DNA from: Clavibacter michiganensis
GTDB taxonomy: Bacteria > Actinomycetota > Actinomycetes > Actinomycetales > Microbacteriaceae
DNA: 64,000 bases
Reading direction: 5' to 3'
Assembly: GCF_016907085.1 (NCBI RefSeq)
Contig: NZ_JAFBBJ010000001.1
Coordinates: 1,860,001 to 1,924,000 of the forward strand
Positions within the stretch are counted from its first letter, which is position 1. Every line of letters begins with the position of its first letter. Under the pieces are notes generated by a model. It was not told the DNA's origin. It searched no databases and saw only the letters and a list, made by a program, of their open reading frames with translations. The position numbers and the translations under genes were made by a program. Shown here piece after piece: positions 29,262 through 37,799 of this stretch.

Positions 29262-30121
29262 GCGAGCCGACCGGCACGGCTGGCCCGACCGGATCCACCC
29301 GCCCCACCGACAAGGCCGTGCACGCCTGGTCCCTCGACGGGACGCTCGGGCATCCGCGGGTCCCCGGCCCGGACGGATCCGGCCCCACCACCGCGGGCGG
29401 ACGCGCCGCCGGAGCGCTCGACCTCCTGGATCTGCCCGCCGAGCTGGCGCGGCGCGGCTACCGGGCCGTGCAGATCACCCACTTCCAGCTGCCCACGCGG
29501 GACGCCGGCTACCTCGCCGAGCTGCGGGCGTCGCTCGCGGCGTCGGCGATCACGCTCGACGCGTTCCTCGTCGACGACGGCGACCTCACGCACCCGACCG
29601 ACGCCGACCTGCACGAGCGGTGGATCTCCGCGCAGCTCGACGACGCCGAGACGCTGGGCGCGCACCACGCCCGCGTCGTCGCCGGTCGGAGCGCACCCAC
29701 GCCCGAGACGCTCGCGGCGAGCGCGCGGCGGCTGTCCCGTCTCGCCGCCGCGCACCCGGGCGTCGCGGTGGTCACGGAGAACTGGCGCGAGCTGCTGCCC
29801 GACGCGGACGCGGTGCTCGCGCTCCTGGCCGACGCGGAGGGCGTGCGCCTCCTCATCGACCTCGGCAACTGGACGATGCCCGACAAGCACGAGCAGCTCG
29901 CCCGCATCGCCGGGCACGCGGTGACGTGCCACGCCAAGGCCCACCGCGACGACGGCGGTCGCCTCGACGACGTCGACTACGCCCGCTCCCTCCGCGTTCT
30001 GCAGGACGCGGGCTACCAGGGCGCGCTCGCGATGGTCAACGAGTCGACCCGGCCCGACGGATCCGACGAGTGGGACGGCCTCGAGCAGGAGCACGAGGTG
30101 GTGCGGCGGGTCTTCGGGTGA
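29258..30121 (+). CDS. Sugar phosphate isomerase/epimerase-type TIM-barrel protein
   Basis: The 287-residue protein fits the AP-endonuclease-2/xylose-isomerase-like barrel: ELARRGYRAVQITHFQLP near the N-terminus, a VAVVTENWRELLPDADAVL strand, LIDLGNWTMPDKHEQLARIA and a final strand with VTCHAKA. Such proteins isomerise or epimerise sugars or polyols and bind a divalent metal through Glu, Asp and His in these strands. ATG 29258 overlaps the second mini-ORF stop. It is divergent from the ThuA-oxidoreductase operon, a common pairing in polyol/sugar catabolism. Confidence 0.85.
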   Translation: MSEPTGTAGPTGSTRPTDKAVHAWSLDGTLGHPRVPGPDGSGPTTAGGRAAGALDLLDLPAELARRGYRAVQITHFQLPTRDAGYLAELRASLAASAITLDAFLVDDGDLTHPTDADLHERWISAQLDDAETLGAHHARVVAGRSAPTPETLAASARRLSRLAAAHPGVAVVTENWRELLPDADAVLALLADAEGVRLLIDLGNWTMPDKHEQLARIAGHAVTCHAKAHRDDGGRLDDVDYARSLRVLQDAGYQGALAMVNESTRPDGSDEWDGLEQEHEVVRRVFG

Positions 30122-30147
30122 GGTGAGCGGCGGATCGGGGTCTGGCG

Positions 30148-32061
30148 TCAGCGCCCGGGCCCGCTCAGCGCCTCCGCCTCCTCGTCCGCCGCGACGTCCT
30201 TCGGCACCTCGAACTGCGTCCGGTGCAGCTCCTCGTAGCGACCACCCGCGGCCAGCAGCTCCTCGTGCGTGCCGCGCTCGACGATCGCGCCGTCCTCGAC
30301 CACGAGGATCATGTCGGCGCTGCGGATGGTGGAGAGGCGGTGGGCGATGACCAGCGCGGTCCGCCCCTCGAGCGCCTCGCTCAGCGCGGCCTGCACGGCG
30401 GCCTCCGACGTGGAGTCGAGCGCGGCCGTCGCCTCGTCGAGGATCACGACGCGCGGGCGGGCGAGCAGGAGCCGCGCGATGGTCATGCGCTGGCGCTCGC
30501 CCCCGGACAGCCGGTAGCCGCGCTCCCCCACCATGGTGTCGAGCTGGTCCGGCAGGGAGCGGATGAGCGGCTCGAGCCGCGCGCGCCGGACGGCGTCCCA
30601 CACCTCGTCGTCGGTCGCGTCCGGCCGGGCCAGGCGCAGGTTGGACAGGATCGTCTCGTGGAACAGGTGGCCGTCCTGGGTCACCATGCCGAGGGTGTGC
30701 CGCATGGAGGCGAAGGTGACGTCGCGCACGTCCGTCCCCGCGAGGCGCACGGCGCCGCTGTCGACGTCGTACAGGCGCGAGAGCAGCTGCGCGATCGTGG
30801 ACTTGCCGGCGCCGGACGTGCCGACGATGGCGACGGTCTGCCCCGGCTCGATGCGGAAGGACACGCCGTGCAGCACCTCGTCGCCGCCGCGGGTGTCGAG
30901 CGTCGCCACCTCCTCGAGGGAGGCGAGCGACACCTTGTCCGCGGACGGGTAGGCGAAGCGGACGTCGTCGAACTCCACTGCCACCGGGCCCTCCGGGACG
31001 AGGACGGCGTCGGGCTTCTGCTGGATGAGCGGCTCGAGGTCCAGCACCTCGAAGACCCGCTCGAAGCTCACCACCGCGCTCATGATCTCGACCCGCGCGT
31101 TCGCGAGGCTGGTCAGCGGCGCGTAGAGGCGCGTGAGGAGGAGCGCGAGGGTGACGACCTCGCCGGTGTCGAGCTGGCCGCCGAGCGCGAGGACGCCGCC
31201 GAGCCCGTACACGAGCGCCAGGGCGAGGGCGGAGACGAGCGTCAGCGCGGTGACGAAGACGAACTGGAGCATCGCGGTGCGGACCCCGATGTCGCGGACG
31301 CGGGCGGCACGGACGCGGAACTCCGCGGACTCCTCGTCGGGCCGGCCGAACAGCTTCACGAGGGTCGCGCCGGGCGCCGAGAAGCGCTCCGTCATCTGCG
31401 TGCTCATGGCGGAGTTGTGGTCGGCGGCCTCGCGGCGGAGCGCGGCGAGGCGACCGCCCATGCGGCGCGCGGGCACCAGGAACACGGGCAGCATGATCAC
31501 CGCGAGCACGGTCACCAGCCAGGAGGTGCTGAGCATGACGATGAGGGTGAGGATCAGCGCCACGAGGTTCGTGACCACGCCGGACAGCGTGCCGCTGAAG
31601 GCCTGCTGCGCGCCGATCACGTCGTTGTTGAGGCGGCTCACCAGGGCGCCCGTGCGCGTGCGGGTGAAGAACGCGATGGGCATCTTCTGGACGTGATCGA
31701 ACACGGCGGTGCGGAGGTCGAGGATCACGTCCTCGCCGATGCGCGCCGAGTACCAGCGCGTCACGAGCGAGACGCCGGCGTCGGCCACGGCCACGAGGGC
31801 GATGACGACGGCGAGCAGGATGATCGTGGCGACCTCGCCCCGGGCGACGATGACGTCGACCACCTGGCCGGCGAGCACCGGGGTCGCGACCGCGAGGAAC
31901 GCGCCGACGACGGACAGCGCGATGAAGAGCACCAGCTTCGCCCGATACGGCACCGCGAACGTCAGGATCCGGCGGACGGACTCGCGGGAGATGCCGTTCG
32001 CGCCATCCCGGGCGCTCGAGATCTTGTAGAGCGAGCTCCAGGCGACGCCTTCCATGCTCAT
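30148..32061 (-). CDS. ABC exporter, fused membrane and ATPase domains
   Basis: The 637-residue protein has a six-helix transmembrane domain (about residues 25-330; starts LTFAVPYRAKLVLFIALSVV) and a nucleotide-binding domain with Walker A VGTSGAGKS, signature LSGGERQRM, Walker B VVILDEATAALDS and switch His in IAHRLST. It is the MsbA/MDR half-exporter type that works as a dimer to export lipids, drugs or peptides. An unusual ~20-residue insertion (SLASLEEVATLDTRGGDEVL) lies between the first NBD strand and Walker A. ATG 32061 has AGAGGAA in front. Single gene. Confidence 0.93.
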   Translation of the reverse strand: MSMEGVAWSSLYKISSARDGANGISRESVRRILTFAVPYRAKLVLFIALSVVGAFLAVATPVLAGQVVDVIVARGEVATIILLAVVIALVAVADAGVSLVTRWYSARIGEDVILDLRTAVFDHVQKMPIAFFTRTRTGALVSRLNNDVIGAQQAFSGTLSGVVTNLVALILTLIVMLSTSWLVTVLAVIMLPVFLVPARRMGGRLAALRREAADHNSAMSTQMTERFSAPGATLVKLFGRPDEESAEFRVRAARVRDIGVRTAMLQFVFVTALTLVSALALALVYGLGGVLALGGQLDTGEVVTLALLLTRLYAPLTSLANARVEIMSAVVSFERVFEVLDLEPLIQQKPDAVLVPEGPVAVEFDDVRFAYPSADKVSLASLEEVATLDTRGGDEVLHGVSFRIEPGQTVAIVGTSGAGKSTIAQLLSRLYDVDSGAVRLAGTDVRDVTFASMRHTLGMVTQDGHLFHETILSNLRLARPDATDDEVWDAVRRARLEPLIRSLPDQLDTMVGERGYRLSGGERQRMTIARLLLARPRVVILDEATAALDSTSEAAVQAALSEALEGRTALVIAHRLSTIRSADMILVVEDGAIVERGTHEELLAAGGRYEELHRTQFEVPKDVAADEEAEALSGPGR

Positions 32062-32448
32062 GGTGGTTCCTCTCATCGGCACCCGCCCGGTGCGAGCGGC
32101 GGTGCGCCCGGGTTCGGGATGATCCGCGGCGGCGGCGGGCTGGGCGGCGGCCCGGAGACGGTCCGGTCGGCGACGTCGTCGTCGTGGCCGGATCCTCGGG
32201 CGGGGCGCGCATCGCTCATCCTGCCGATGCGCGCATCCCCATCATGAGCCACGGACGGCGGCGATCACGCCGCGCGGGCGAAGCGTCACCGGATGGGACA
32301 CGCGGTGCGCGGGGCGCCGGCGCCGGGAGCCGTCGCGCGGAGGAGGTAGCGGGCGTCCGCCTCGCGGACCACGCGCGCGCCGCGGGATACGGCGCGGTGA
32401 CCCCCGACGTCACTCCCGCGCCCGGCGAGGCGGGGCGCAGGCCGTTCC
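32062..32448. other. Intergenic region without a recognised gene
   Basis: About 390 bases between the divergent ABC exporter and the ferritin-like gene. Frames through it are Arg/Gly/Ala-rich and unlike any protein family. I see no repeat or RNA structure I can defend. Confidence 0.5.
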
Positions 32449-32454
32449 TAGCGT
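32449..32454 (+). promoter_or_regulatory. -10 element of a leaderless promoter
   Basis: TAGCGT exactly 6 bases before ATG 32461; same hexamer and spacing as at 20543 (minus strand) and 47038. Confidence 0.45.
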
Positions 32455-32460
32455 GAGGGC

Positions 32461-33288
32461 ATGACCTCGATCACGCAGAGCACAGCGCACCCCGACCCCC
32501 GTCCGCGAGCGGTCGGCGCGACCCGAATGGCGACCGCCGCCGACTGGATCGCCCACTTCCACGCCAACGCCGACCGGCACCTGACACCCGAGGAGCTGAT
32601 TCCATCCGACGCGCCCTCGCCCATGGACGCCCGCACCCGCCGCGCGTTCGTCCGCTCGTTCCAGCGGTTCGCGCTCGGCGAGAGCGGTGACGGCGTCCAC
32701 CTGCTGCGGATGGCGACCGACGCGGGCGATCCCGCCTACACGCACGCGCTCGCCCTCCTCGTGCAGGAGGAGCAGAAGCACGCGGCCCTGTTCCTCCGCG
32801 CGCTCGACCATCTCGACGCGCCCGCGCTGCCCGCGCACTGGACGGACGCGGCGTTCACCCGGCTGCGGCACCTCATCGGGCTGCGGACGGAGATCAGCCT
32901 GTTCCTCATCGCCGAGACGGTCGCGACGGGCTACTTCCACGCCCTCGCCGACCACGCCCCGGATCCCGCGCTCCGGGCCCTCGGGCAGCGGATCGCGGAC
33001 GACGAGCGGGACCACGTCCGCTTCCAGATCGACCGCCTCCGCACGGGCTTCCACGACACCCCCGCTCCCCTGCGCGCGCTCATCGGCGCCGCGTGGACGG
33101 TCGTCGCGGCGGGCGCGGCGACGGTGATCGTGGTCGACCACCGGGCTGCGCTGCATGCCTGTGGCGTCGCGCCGCGCGCGTACTGGCGGCGGGCGATGCG
33201 CGAGTTCGGCGCCGCCGCGCGCTCGGTGCTGGTGGATCCGCGGGCGCCGCTGCTGGGGCCGGCGGACGCCCAGCCCGCCTGCGCCTGA
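32461..33288 (+). CDS. Ferritin-like (di-iron type) protein
   Basis: The 275-residue helical protein has two ExxH pairs in the right spacing for a di-iron four-helix bundle: E104-H107 in QEEQKHAALF and E182-H185 in DDERDHVRFQ, with further Glu at TEISLFLIAET (residues 144 and 152). It resembles ferritin-like or AurF-like proteins that activate oxygen or store iron. The last ~60 residues include a hydrophobic stretch (GAAWTVVAAGAATVIV). ATG 32461 has a leaderless -10 at 6 bases. No operon partner; function not assignable beyond the fold. Confidence 0.75.
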   Translation: MTSITQSTAHPDPRPRAVGATRMATAADWIAHFHANADRHLTPEELIPSDAPSPMDARTRRAFVRSFQRFALGESGDGVHLLRMATDAGDPAYTHALALLVQEEQKHAALFLRALDHLDAPALPAHWTDAAFTRLRHLIGLRTEISLFLIAETVATGYFHALADHAPDPALRALGQRIADDERDHVRFQIDRLRTGFHDTPAPLRALIGAAWTVVAAGAATVIVVDHRAALHACGVAPRAYWRRAMREFGAAARSVLVDPRAPLLGPADAQPACA

Positions 33289-33302
33289 CCCCGGGGACGA
33301 CG

Positions 33303-33338
33303 GGAGGGGCGGGCGACCACATGGCCACCCGCCCCTCC
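33303..33338. terminator. Second copy of a repeated terminator hairpin
   Basis: Arms GGAGGGGCGGG and CCCGCCCCTCC around GACC/GGCC. Nearly identical over about 45 bases to the hairpin at 22868, and also placed between convergent genes. Confidence 0.75.
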
Positions 33339-33402
33339 TCGTCTCTCGCTACCGGCTGTCGTCAGACGCGCGCCAGCGCATCGACGGGTCGCCCGGCCGT
33401 GT

Positions 33403-33681
33403 TCAGCGACGCACGGACTTGCGGCCGCGGACCTTCACGTAGATGAAGAGCACGATGATGGCGCCGATGATCGAGCCGATGATGCCGGCGGGCTGGAAGA
33501 AGCCGTCCATCGCGTCGCGCTGGAAGAGCAGGAACGCGAGGAAGCCGCCGACGAACGAGCCGACGATGCCGAGCACGATGGTCATGAGGATCGACATGCT
33601 CTGGCGGCCGGGCACGACCGCGCGGGCGATGAAGCCGGCGATGAGGCCGATGACGATGAGGCTGATGATGAGTCCGAGCAT
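33403..33681 (-). CDS. GlsB/YeaQ/YmgE-family stress-response membrane protein
   Basis: This 92-residue protein has three hydrophobic helices with the family's Gly-rich pattern: [40 protein letters not shown] and [20 protein letters not shown]. GlsB-type (transglycosylase-associated) proteins are general-stress membrane proteins of unknown mechanism. ATG 33681 opens the first helix. It is divergent from the orphan response regulator; a two-tier inverted repeat lies between them. Confidence 0.92.
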   Translation of the reverse strand: MLGLIISLIVIGLIAGFIARAVVPGRQSMSILMTIVLGIVGSFVGGFLAFLLFQRDAMDGFFQPAGIIGSIIGAIIVLFIYVKVRGRKSVRR

Positions 33682-33755
33682 GGTGATCTCTCTTCTGTGC
33701 GAGCACGTCAGGAAGACGCGCGGTGGTGCCCGTTCGGGGCGATGACTCCAACCAA

Positions 33756-33793
33756 CCACCCTGCGGGGTGTGGCAGCACACCCCTGGGGGTGG
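33756..33793. promoter_or_regulatory. Two-tier inverted repeat in a divergent promoter region
   Basis: A perfect inner repeat GGGGTGTG-GCAG-CACACCCC (33765-33784) is flanked at equal 3-base distances by CCACCC (33756-33761) and GGGTGG (33788-33793). It ends 12 bases before the response-regulator ATG. A regulator dimer or tetramer could bind here; a self-controlled response regulator is one option. Confidence 0.55.
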
Positions 33794-33805
33794 GATGGTG
33801 GATCC

Positions 33806-34474
33806 ATGCCCGACACCCGCACCCGCCCCGTCACGATCGCGCTCGTCGACGACTACGACGTGGTGCTGAAGGGCCTCGCCCATATGTTCGACGACTACCG
33901 CGACCGCGTTCTGGTCGCCGAGATCGACGCGAACGCGGCCCTCTCCGACGAGATCGACATCGTGCTCTACGACTCGTTCGCGCAGCCCGAGTCGGATCAC
34001 CACGAGATCGCGGAGCTGGTGCGGAACCCGCGCGCCCGCCGCGTGGTCGTCTACACCTGGAACTTCCAGCCCGAGCTCGTCGCCGACGCCCGCAGGCAGG
34101 GCGTGCAGGGCTACCTCTCCAAGGCGCTGCCCGCGCGGGAGCTCGTGGAGGCGCTCGAGCGGATCCACGCCGGCGAGGAGCTGTTCAACGAGGCGCCGCT
34201 GCGGGCCGCGAGCGCGCCGTCGCTCGACTGGCCGGGCAAGCGCGAGGGGATCACGGACCGCGAGTCGGAGATCCTCGCGCTCATCACGCAGGGCAAGAGC
34301 AACCAGGAGGTCGCGGCGCTCACGTACCTCTCCCCCAACACGGTGAAGAGCTACATCCGCTCGATCTACCGGAAGATCCAGGTGCAGAGCCGCACCCAGG
34401 CGGTCATCTGGGGCGTGGGGCACGGGTTCAGCCCGGACCACCACCGGATCGACCATTGGCTGGGCGGGCCGTAG
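33806..34474 (+). CDS. Orphan response regulator with LuxR-type HTH
   Basis: The 222-residue protein has a receiver domain ([19 protein letters not shown]; phospho-acceptor Asp in VLYDSF; Thr in VVYTWN; Lys in YLSKALPA) and a C-terminal LuxR HTH ([20 protein letters not shown] then [17 protein letters not shown]). The receiver is shorter in the middle than usual but the key residues are present. No histidine kinase adjoins, so phosphorylation comes from elsewhere or not at all. It is divergent from the GlsB-type gene, which is a plausible target. Confidence 0.88.
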   Translation: MPDTRTRPVTIALVDDYDVVLKGLAHMFDDYRDRVLVAEIDANAALSDEIDIVLYDSFAQPESDHHEIAELVRNPRARRVVVYTWNFQPELVADARRQGVQGYLSKALPARELVEALERIHAGEELFNEAPLRAASAPSLDWPGKREGITDRESEILALITQGKSNQEVAALTYLSPNTVKSYIRSIYRKIQVQSRTQAVIWGVGHGFSPDHHRIDHWLGGP

Positions 34475-34509
34475 GGCGGGACGCCAGCCGTGCCTGCTTG
34501 CATGGGCGC

Positions 34510-35574
34510 ATGATCCCCTCCACCTCGTCCCGGTTCCGCAAGTCCGTGCCCAAGGCGAAGGCGGGGGATCGGGTGGCGGTGCTGAGCCCCGCGTTCGCCG
34601 CGCCGGGCATGGCGCCCGAGGTGCACGAGCAGGCGATGCGGCGGCTGCAGGAGGCGACCGGGCTGATCCCCGTCGATTACCCCACCACGCGCCGGCTCGG
34701 CGCGAGCGCGGAGGATCGCGCCGCGGACATCACGGCCGCGTTCGCCGACGACTCCATCCGCGCGATCGTCTCGACCATCGGCGGGGACGACCAGGTCACG
34801 GTGATCCCGCACGTCGACATCGAGGAGCTGGCCCGGAACCCGAAGCCGTTCCTCGGCTACAGCGACAACACGAACCTGCACAACCTGCTGGCGGGGCTCG
34901 GCATCCCCTCCTTCTACGGCGGATCCACCCAGGTGCACCTCGGCGCGGGCCCCGCCATCGACGACGTGCACCTGCGGTCGCTGCGGGCGGCGCTCATCGA
35001 GGGCGGCGAGCTGGAGATCACCGAACCCGGGGAGTCGGAGGACCACGGGATCGACTGGACGGATCCTCGCGCGCTCACCGAGCACGGCGAGCGGACCGCG
35101 ACGGAGCCGTGGAAGTGGGCGGGCCCCGCGGCGACGGTGGAGGGGCCGACGTGGGGCGGCTGCATCGAGGTGATCGACCAGATCGCGATGGCCGGCCGCA
35201 TGCCGGAGGTCGCGAAGCTCGAGGGCGGGATCCTGCTGCTCGAGACGAGCGAGGAGGTGCCGTCGGCCGACAGCGTGAGGCGGTGGGTGCGCGGGCTCGG
35301 CGAGCGCGGGATCCTCGACGTCGTCGCGGGCGTCCTCGTCGCCCGACCGGTGACCGTCGTCATGGGCGCGCCCGTGCCGTCGGCCGAGGAGCGCGCGCGG
35401 CTGCGGGCCGAGCAGCGCGACACCGTCATCGAGCAGATCGCCCGCTACAACCCGCGCGCCGTCGTGTGCGTGGGCGTGCCGTTCGGCCACACGCGGCCGC
35501 AGTGGATCCTGCCCCACGGCGGGACGGTACGGCTCGACGGGGCGGCGAAGACGGTGCACGCGGACTACTCCTGA
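34510..35574 (+). CDS. S66-family peptidase, LD-carboxypeptidase/MccF-like
   Basis: The 354-residue protein has the S66 catalytic set: Ser in FLGYSDNTNLHNLL, Glu in WGGCIEVIDQIA and His in VPFGHTRPQW. The N-terminus AGDRVAVLSPAFAAPGM is typical. Family members cleave L,D-peptide bonds in recycled murein or, in MccF, the acyl-sulfamoyl bond of microcin C-type antibiotics. Length and the YSDNTN context favour the MccF-like branch. No signal peptide, so it acts in the cytoplasm. ATG 34510 is 35 bases after the response-regulator stop. Confidence 0.9.
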   Translation: MIPSTSSRFRKSVPKAKAGDRVAVLSPAFAAPGMAPEVHEQAMRRLQEATGLIPVDYPTTRRLGASAEDRAADITAAFADDSIRAIVSTIGGDDQVTVIPHVDIEELARNPKPFLGYSDNTNLHNLLAGLGIPSFYGGSTQVHLGAGPAIDDVHLRSLRAALIEGGELEITEPGESEDHGIDWTDPRALTEHGERTATEPWKWAGPAATVEGPTWGGCIEVIDQIAMAGRMPEVAKLEGGILLLETSEEVPSADSVRRWVRGLGERGILDVVAGVLVARPVTVVMGAPVPSAEERARLRAEQRDTVIEQIARYNPRAVVCVGVPFGHTRPQWILPHGGTVRLDGAAKTVHADYS

Positions 35575-35615
35575 CGGGTCGACGCCCGGACGGCGGTGCC
35601 GACCCGCCCGCTGGA

Positions 35616-35621
35616 TAGGCT
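35616..35621 (+). promoter_or_regulatory. -10 element of a leaderless promoter
   Basis: TAGGCT exactly 6 bases before GTG 35628. Confidence 0.4.
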
Positions 35622-35627
35622 TCGCGC

Positions 35628-36674
35628 GTGACGCTGCAGAACCACCCCGGCGAGGTCGAGTTCCCCGTGCGCGCCCGGGTGCGCTACGCCCGCATGCTCG
35701 ACGCGCAGCGGTTGCGGCCCGGCGGCGGGAAGGGCACGCGCGCGCTGCTCGTGACAGCCCTGGCGCTGCCGTTCGGAGCGGCCGGCGCGGCGTTGGGGAT
35801 CATGGTGGCGACGTCCGGCGAGCCGGAGGGCGGCCCGGCCATGCCCATCGTGCTGTTCGCGCTCGGGATGGGCGTGGGCCTGCTCGTCGCGTCGCTCGTC
35901 TTCCAGCAGATCGACGCCCGGGCGCCTCGGCGGGACCAGCTCGACTACGTGGCCCAGGCGCGGATCCGACCGCTGCTGCTCGAGGAGCAGCAGCTGCTCG
36001 CGCTCGACGCCGTGAGCGACTTCTCCTTCGGCGGCTGGAACTCGTCGCTCGCGTTCCAGCCGACGTGGGCCGAGATGCCCGCGGAGCTGCGCACGAAGCA
36101 CGCCGACGGCGCGACCGGGCACGAGTGGGCAGGCCTGCCGATGACGACGCTCGCGCAGCACCGCGCCGCCCTCGACACGCAGTTCCGCATCGCGTCGCGC
36201 GACGACATCGAGCTGTTCGTGGCGGATGCGCTGGCGCAGGGGCCGCAGTCGGCGCGATTCGCGGAGCTGGCCGTGTCCGAGGAGGCGGAGCGCATGGTGT
36301 CGCGCATGGCCGCGCTCACCGGTCGGAGCGAGTTCGAGATCATCGACCTGACCCGGCCGCACGGCGGCCGGCCGCCCGTGCTCCTGCTCGCGGGCGACAG
36401 CGAGCGCACGATCGGCGCGATCCGCTACGCCTACGTCGCCGGGTACCTTCCCGCGGACGACGCGTGGGCGCTCATCCGGCAGATCGGCGCGCGGATCTTC
36501 GCGACCTACGACGGCTGGGACGCGTACTGGGCGGACGTGTCGCTCGCGCTCGCGTTCCGCACCGACAGCCTCGACGCGGTGCAGTCGCAGCGGCGGGTGC
36601 GGGATGCGCTCGTCGCGTCCGCGTGGCCGGCGGCGACGGTGCCGTGGCCGGGAGCCGCGACGCCGCGGAGCTGA
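35628..36674 (+). CDS. DUF1266 protein with two membrane segments
   Basis: The 348-residue protein has two hydrophobic helices near the N-terminus (ALLVTALALPFGAAGAALGI and MPIVLFALGMGVGLLVASLV). The C-terminal DUF1266 region reads RYAYVAGYLPADDAWALIRQ and FATYDGWDAYWADVSLALAF, the diagnostic part of that family. Function is unknown. GTG 35628 is supported by the leaderless -10. The gene converges on the GT9 gene with only 9 bases between stops. Confidence 0.82.
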   Translation: MTLQNHPGEVEFPVRARVRYARMLDAQRLRPGGGKGTRALLVTALALPFGAAGAALGIMVATSGEPEGGPAMPIVLFALGMGVGLLVASLVFQQIDARAPRRDQLDYVAQARIRPLLLEEQQLLALDAVSDFSFGGWNSSLAFQPTWAEMPAELRTKHADGATGHEWAGLPMTTLAQHRAALDTQFRIASRDDIELFVADALAQGPQSARFAELAVSEEAERMVSRMAALTGRSEFEIIDLTRPHGGRPPVLLLAGDSERTIGAIRYAYVAGYLPADDAWALIRQIGARIFATYDGWDAYWADVSLALAFRTDSLDAVQSQRRVRDALVASAWPAATVPWPGAATPRS

Positions 36675-36683
36675 CCCGCCGGA

Positions 36684-37730
36684 TCAGTCGCGCGGCTCGC
36701 CCGTGAGGGGGCGGATCACGCGGTGGCCGTCGAGGGAGCGGGCCGCCTCGAGGACGTGGGCGGGCGTGATCGCGAGGAGCGCCGGATCCGGGATGGCCGA
36801 GAACGTGTCGCCGAGGCGCTGCGACGCGTCGGTCAGCACGATGTGCGGGCCGGATGCGGGCGGGCCCCACTCCTCGGGCGGGGCCGGGCCGAAGATCACG
36901 ACCGAGGGGATGCCGTAGGCGGTCGCGAGGTGGGCGGCGCCGGTGTCGGCGGAGATGACGAGGTCAGCGGCCGCGATGATGCCGGCGAACGCGTCGAGGG
37001 CCAGCTCGCCCGCGAGCACGGTCGATGTGGGCATGCCGGCGAGGGCGGCGACCTCCAGGGCGCGCTCGCGTTCCTTGTCGGATCCGGTGAAGACGACCGT
37101 GCGGCCCTCGTCGGCGAGCGCGCGGGCGACCGCGGCGAAGCGGTCGACGGGCCACTGGCGGGATCCGTAGGCGGCGCCCACATGGATCACGACGGCGTGC
37201 TCGGCGACGGGCGGCTCGGCGGGGACGAGGATGCCGACGTCCTCGGGATCCGCGGGCATGCCGTGCCAGGAGACGAGCCGGGCCCAGCGGTAGCGCTCGA
37301 GGACGTGGTCCTCCCAGGCGGGGCCGTCGGCGGCGGCCATCCCGTCGAGCTCGGGCGCGGCGTGGCCGAGGGTGCGGTGCGCGCGCAGCTCGTGGAGGAG
37401 GGTGCGGCTCTCGTGGCCTGCGCCGTGCAGGTTGATCGCGAGATCGACCGTGCCGGGCTCGCGCGCGATCGGGTGGTCGAAGCCCTGCTGCGGGAGGTGC
37501 TCGTCGACCATGCCGAGGAGCTTCACGACGGGCGCCAGCCAGCCGGTGGTCGCGAGCGAGATGCGGGCGTCGGGGTGCGCCCGGCGGATGGCGCGGAGCG
37601 CGGGGACGGCCACGAGGATGTCGCCGAGCTTAATGGCGCGGAGGACGAGGATCTCGGCGGGGGCGTTCAGATCGTGCGGCGCACTACGAACCGTGTCAGC
37701 GTCGTGAGTTTCGGATTGCATGACTTCCAT
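36684..37730 (-). CDS. Glycosyltransferase family 9 (heptosyltransferase-like)
   Basis: The 348-residue protein has the GT9 two-domain layout: ILVLRAIKLGDILVAVPALR at the start, the nucleotide-sugar site AVVIHVGAAYGSRQWPVDRF, and the late signature VISADTGAAHLATAYGIPSV. GT9 enzymes transfer heptose from ADP- or GDP-heptose. It is one of three GT9 proteins in this window, and could use the product of the operon at 50.4 kb. The start is uncertain: ATG 37730 or ATG 37718 both lie next to the boundary of the low-GC island. Confidence 0.88.
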   Translation of the reverse strand: MEVMQSETHDADTVRSAPHDLNAPAEILVLRAIKLGDILVAVPALRAIRRAHPDARISLATTGWLAPVVKLLGMVDEHLPQQGFDHPIAREPGTVDLAINLHGAGHESRTLLHELRAHRTLGHAAPELDGMAAADGPAWEDHVLERYRWARLVSWHGMPADPEDVGILVPAEPPVAEHAVVIHVGAAYGSRQWPVDRFAAVARALADEGRTVVFTGSDKERERALEVAALAGMPTSTVLAGELALDAFAGIIAAADLVISADTGAAHLATAYGIPSVVIFGPAPPEEWGPPASGPHIVLTDASQRLGDTFSAIPDPALLAITPAHVLEAARSLDGHRVIRPLTGEPRD

Positions 37731-37799
37731 ACTGGCAGTCAGAGACGAACGTCGTCACTCGTCGTCACGCAGATCCGGCGACAGTAATGAAAATAGTAA

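Noticed and set aside
32184..32456. A 90-codon plus-strand frame in the gap before the ferritin-like gene
   Set aside because: Arg/Gly/Ala-rich, no ribosome-binding site, no family features; it overlaps the -10 element of the next gene.
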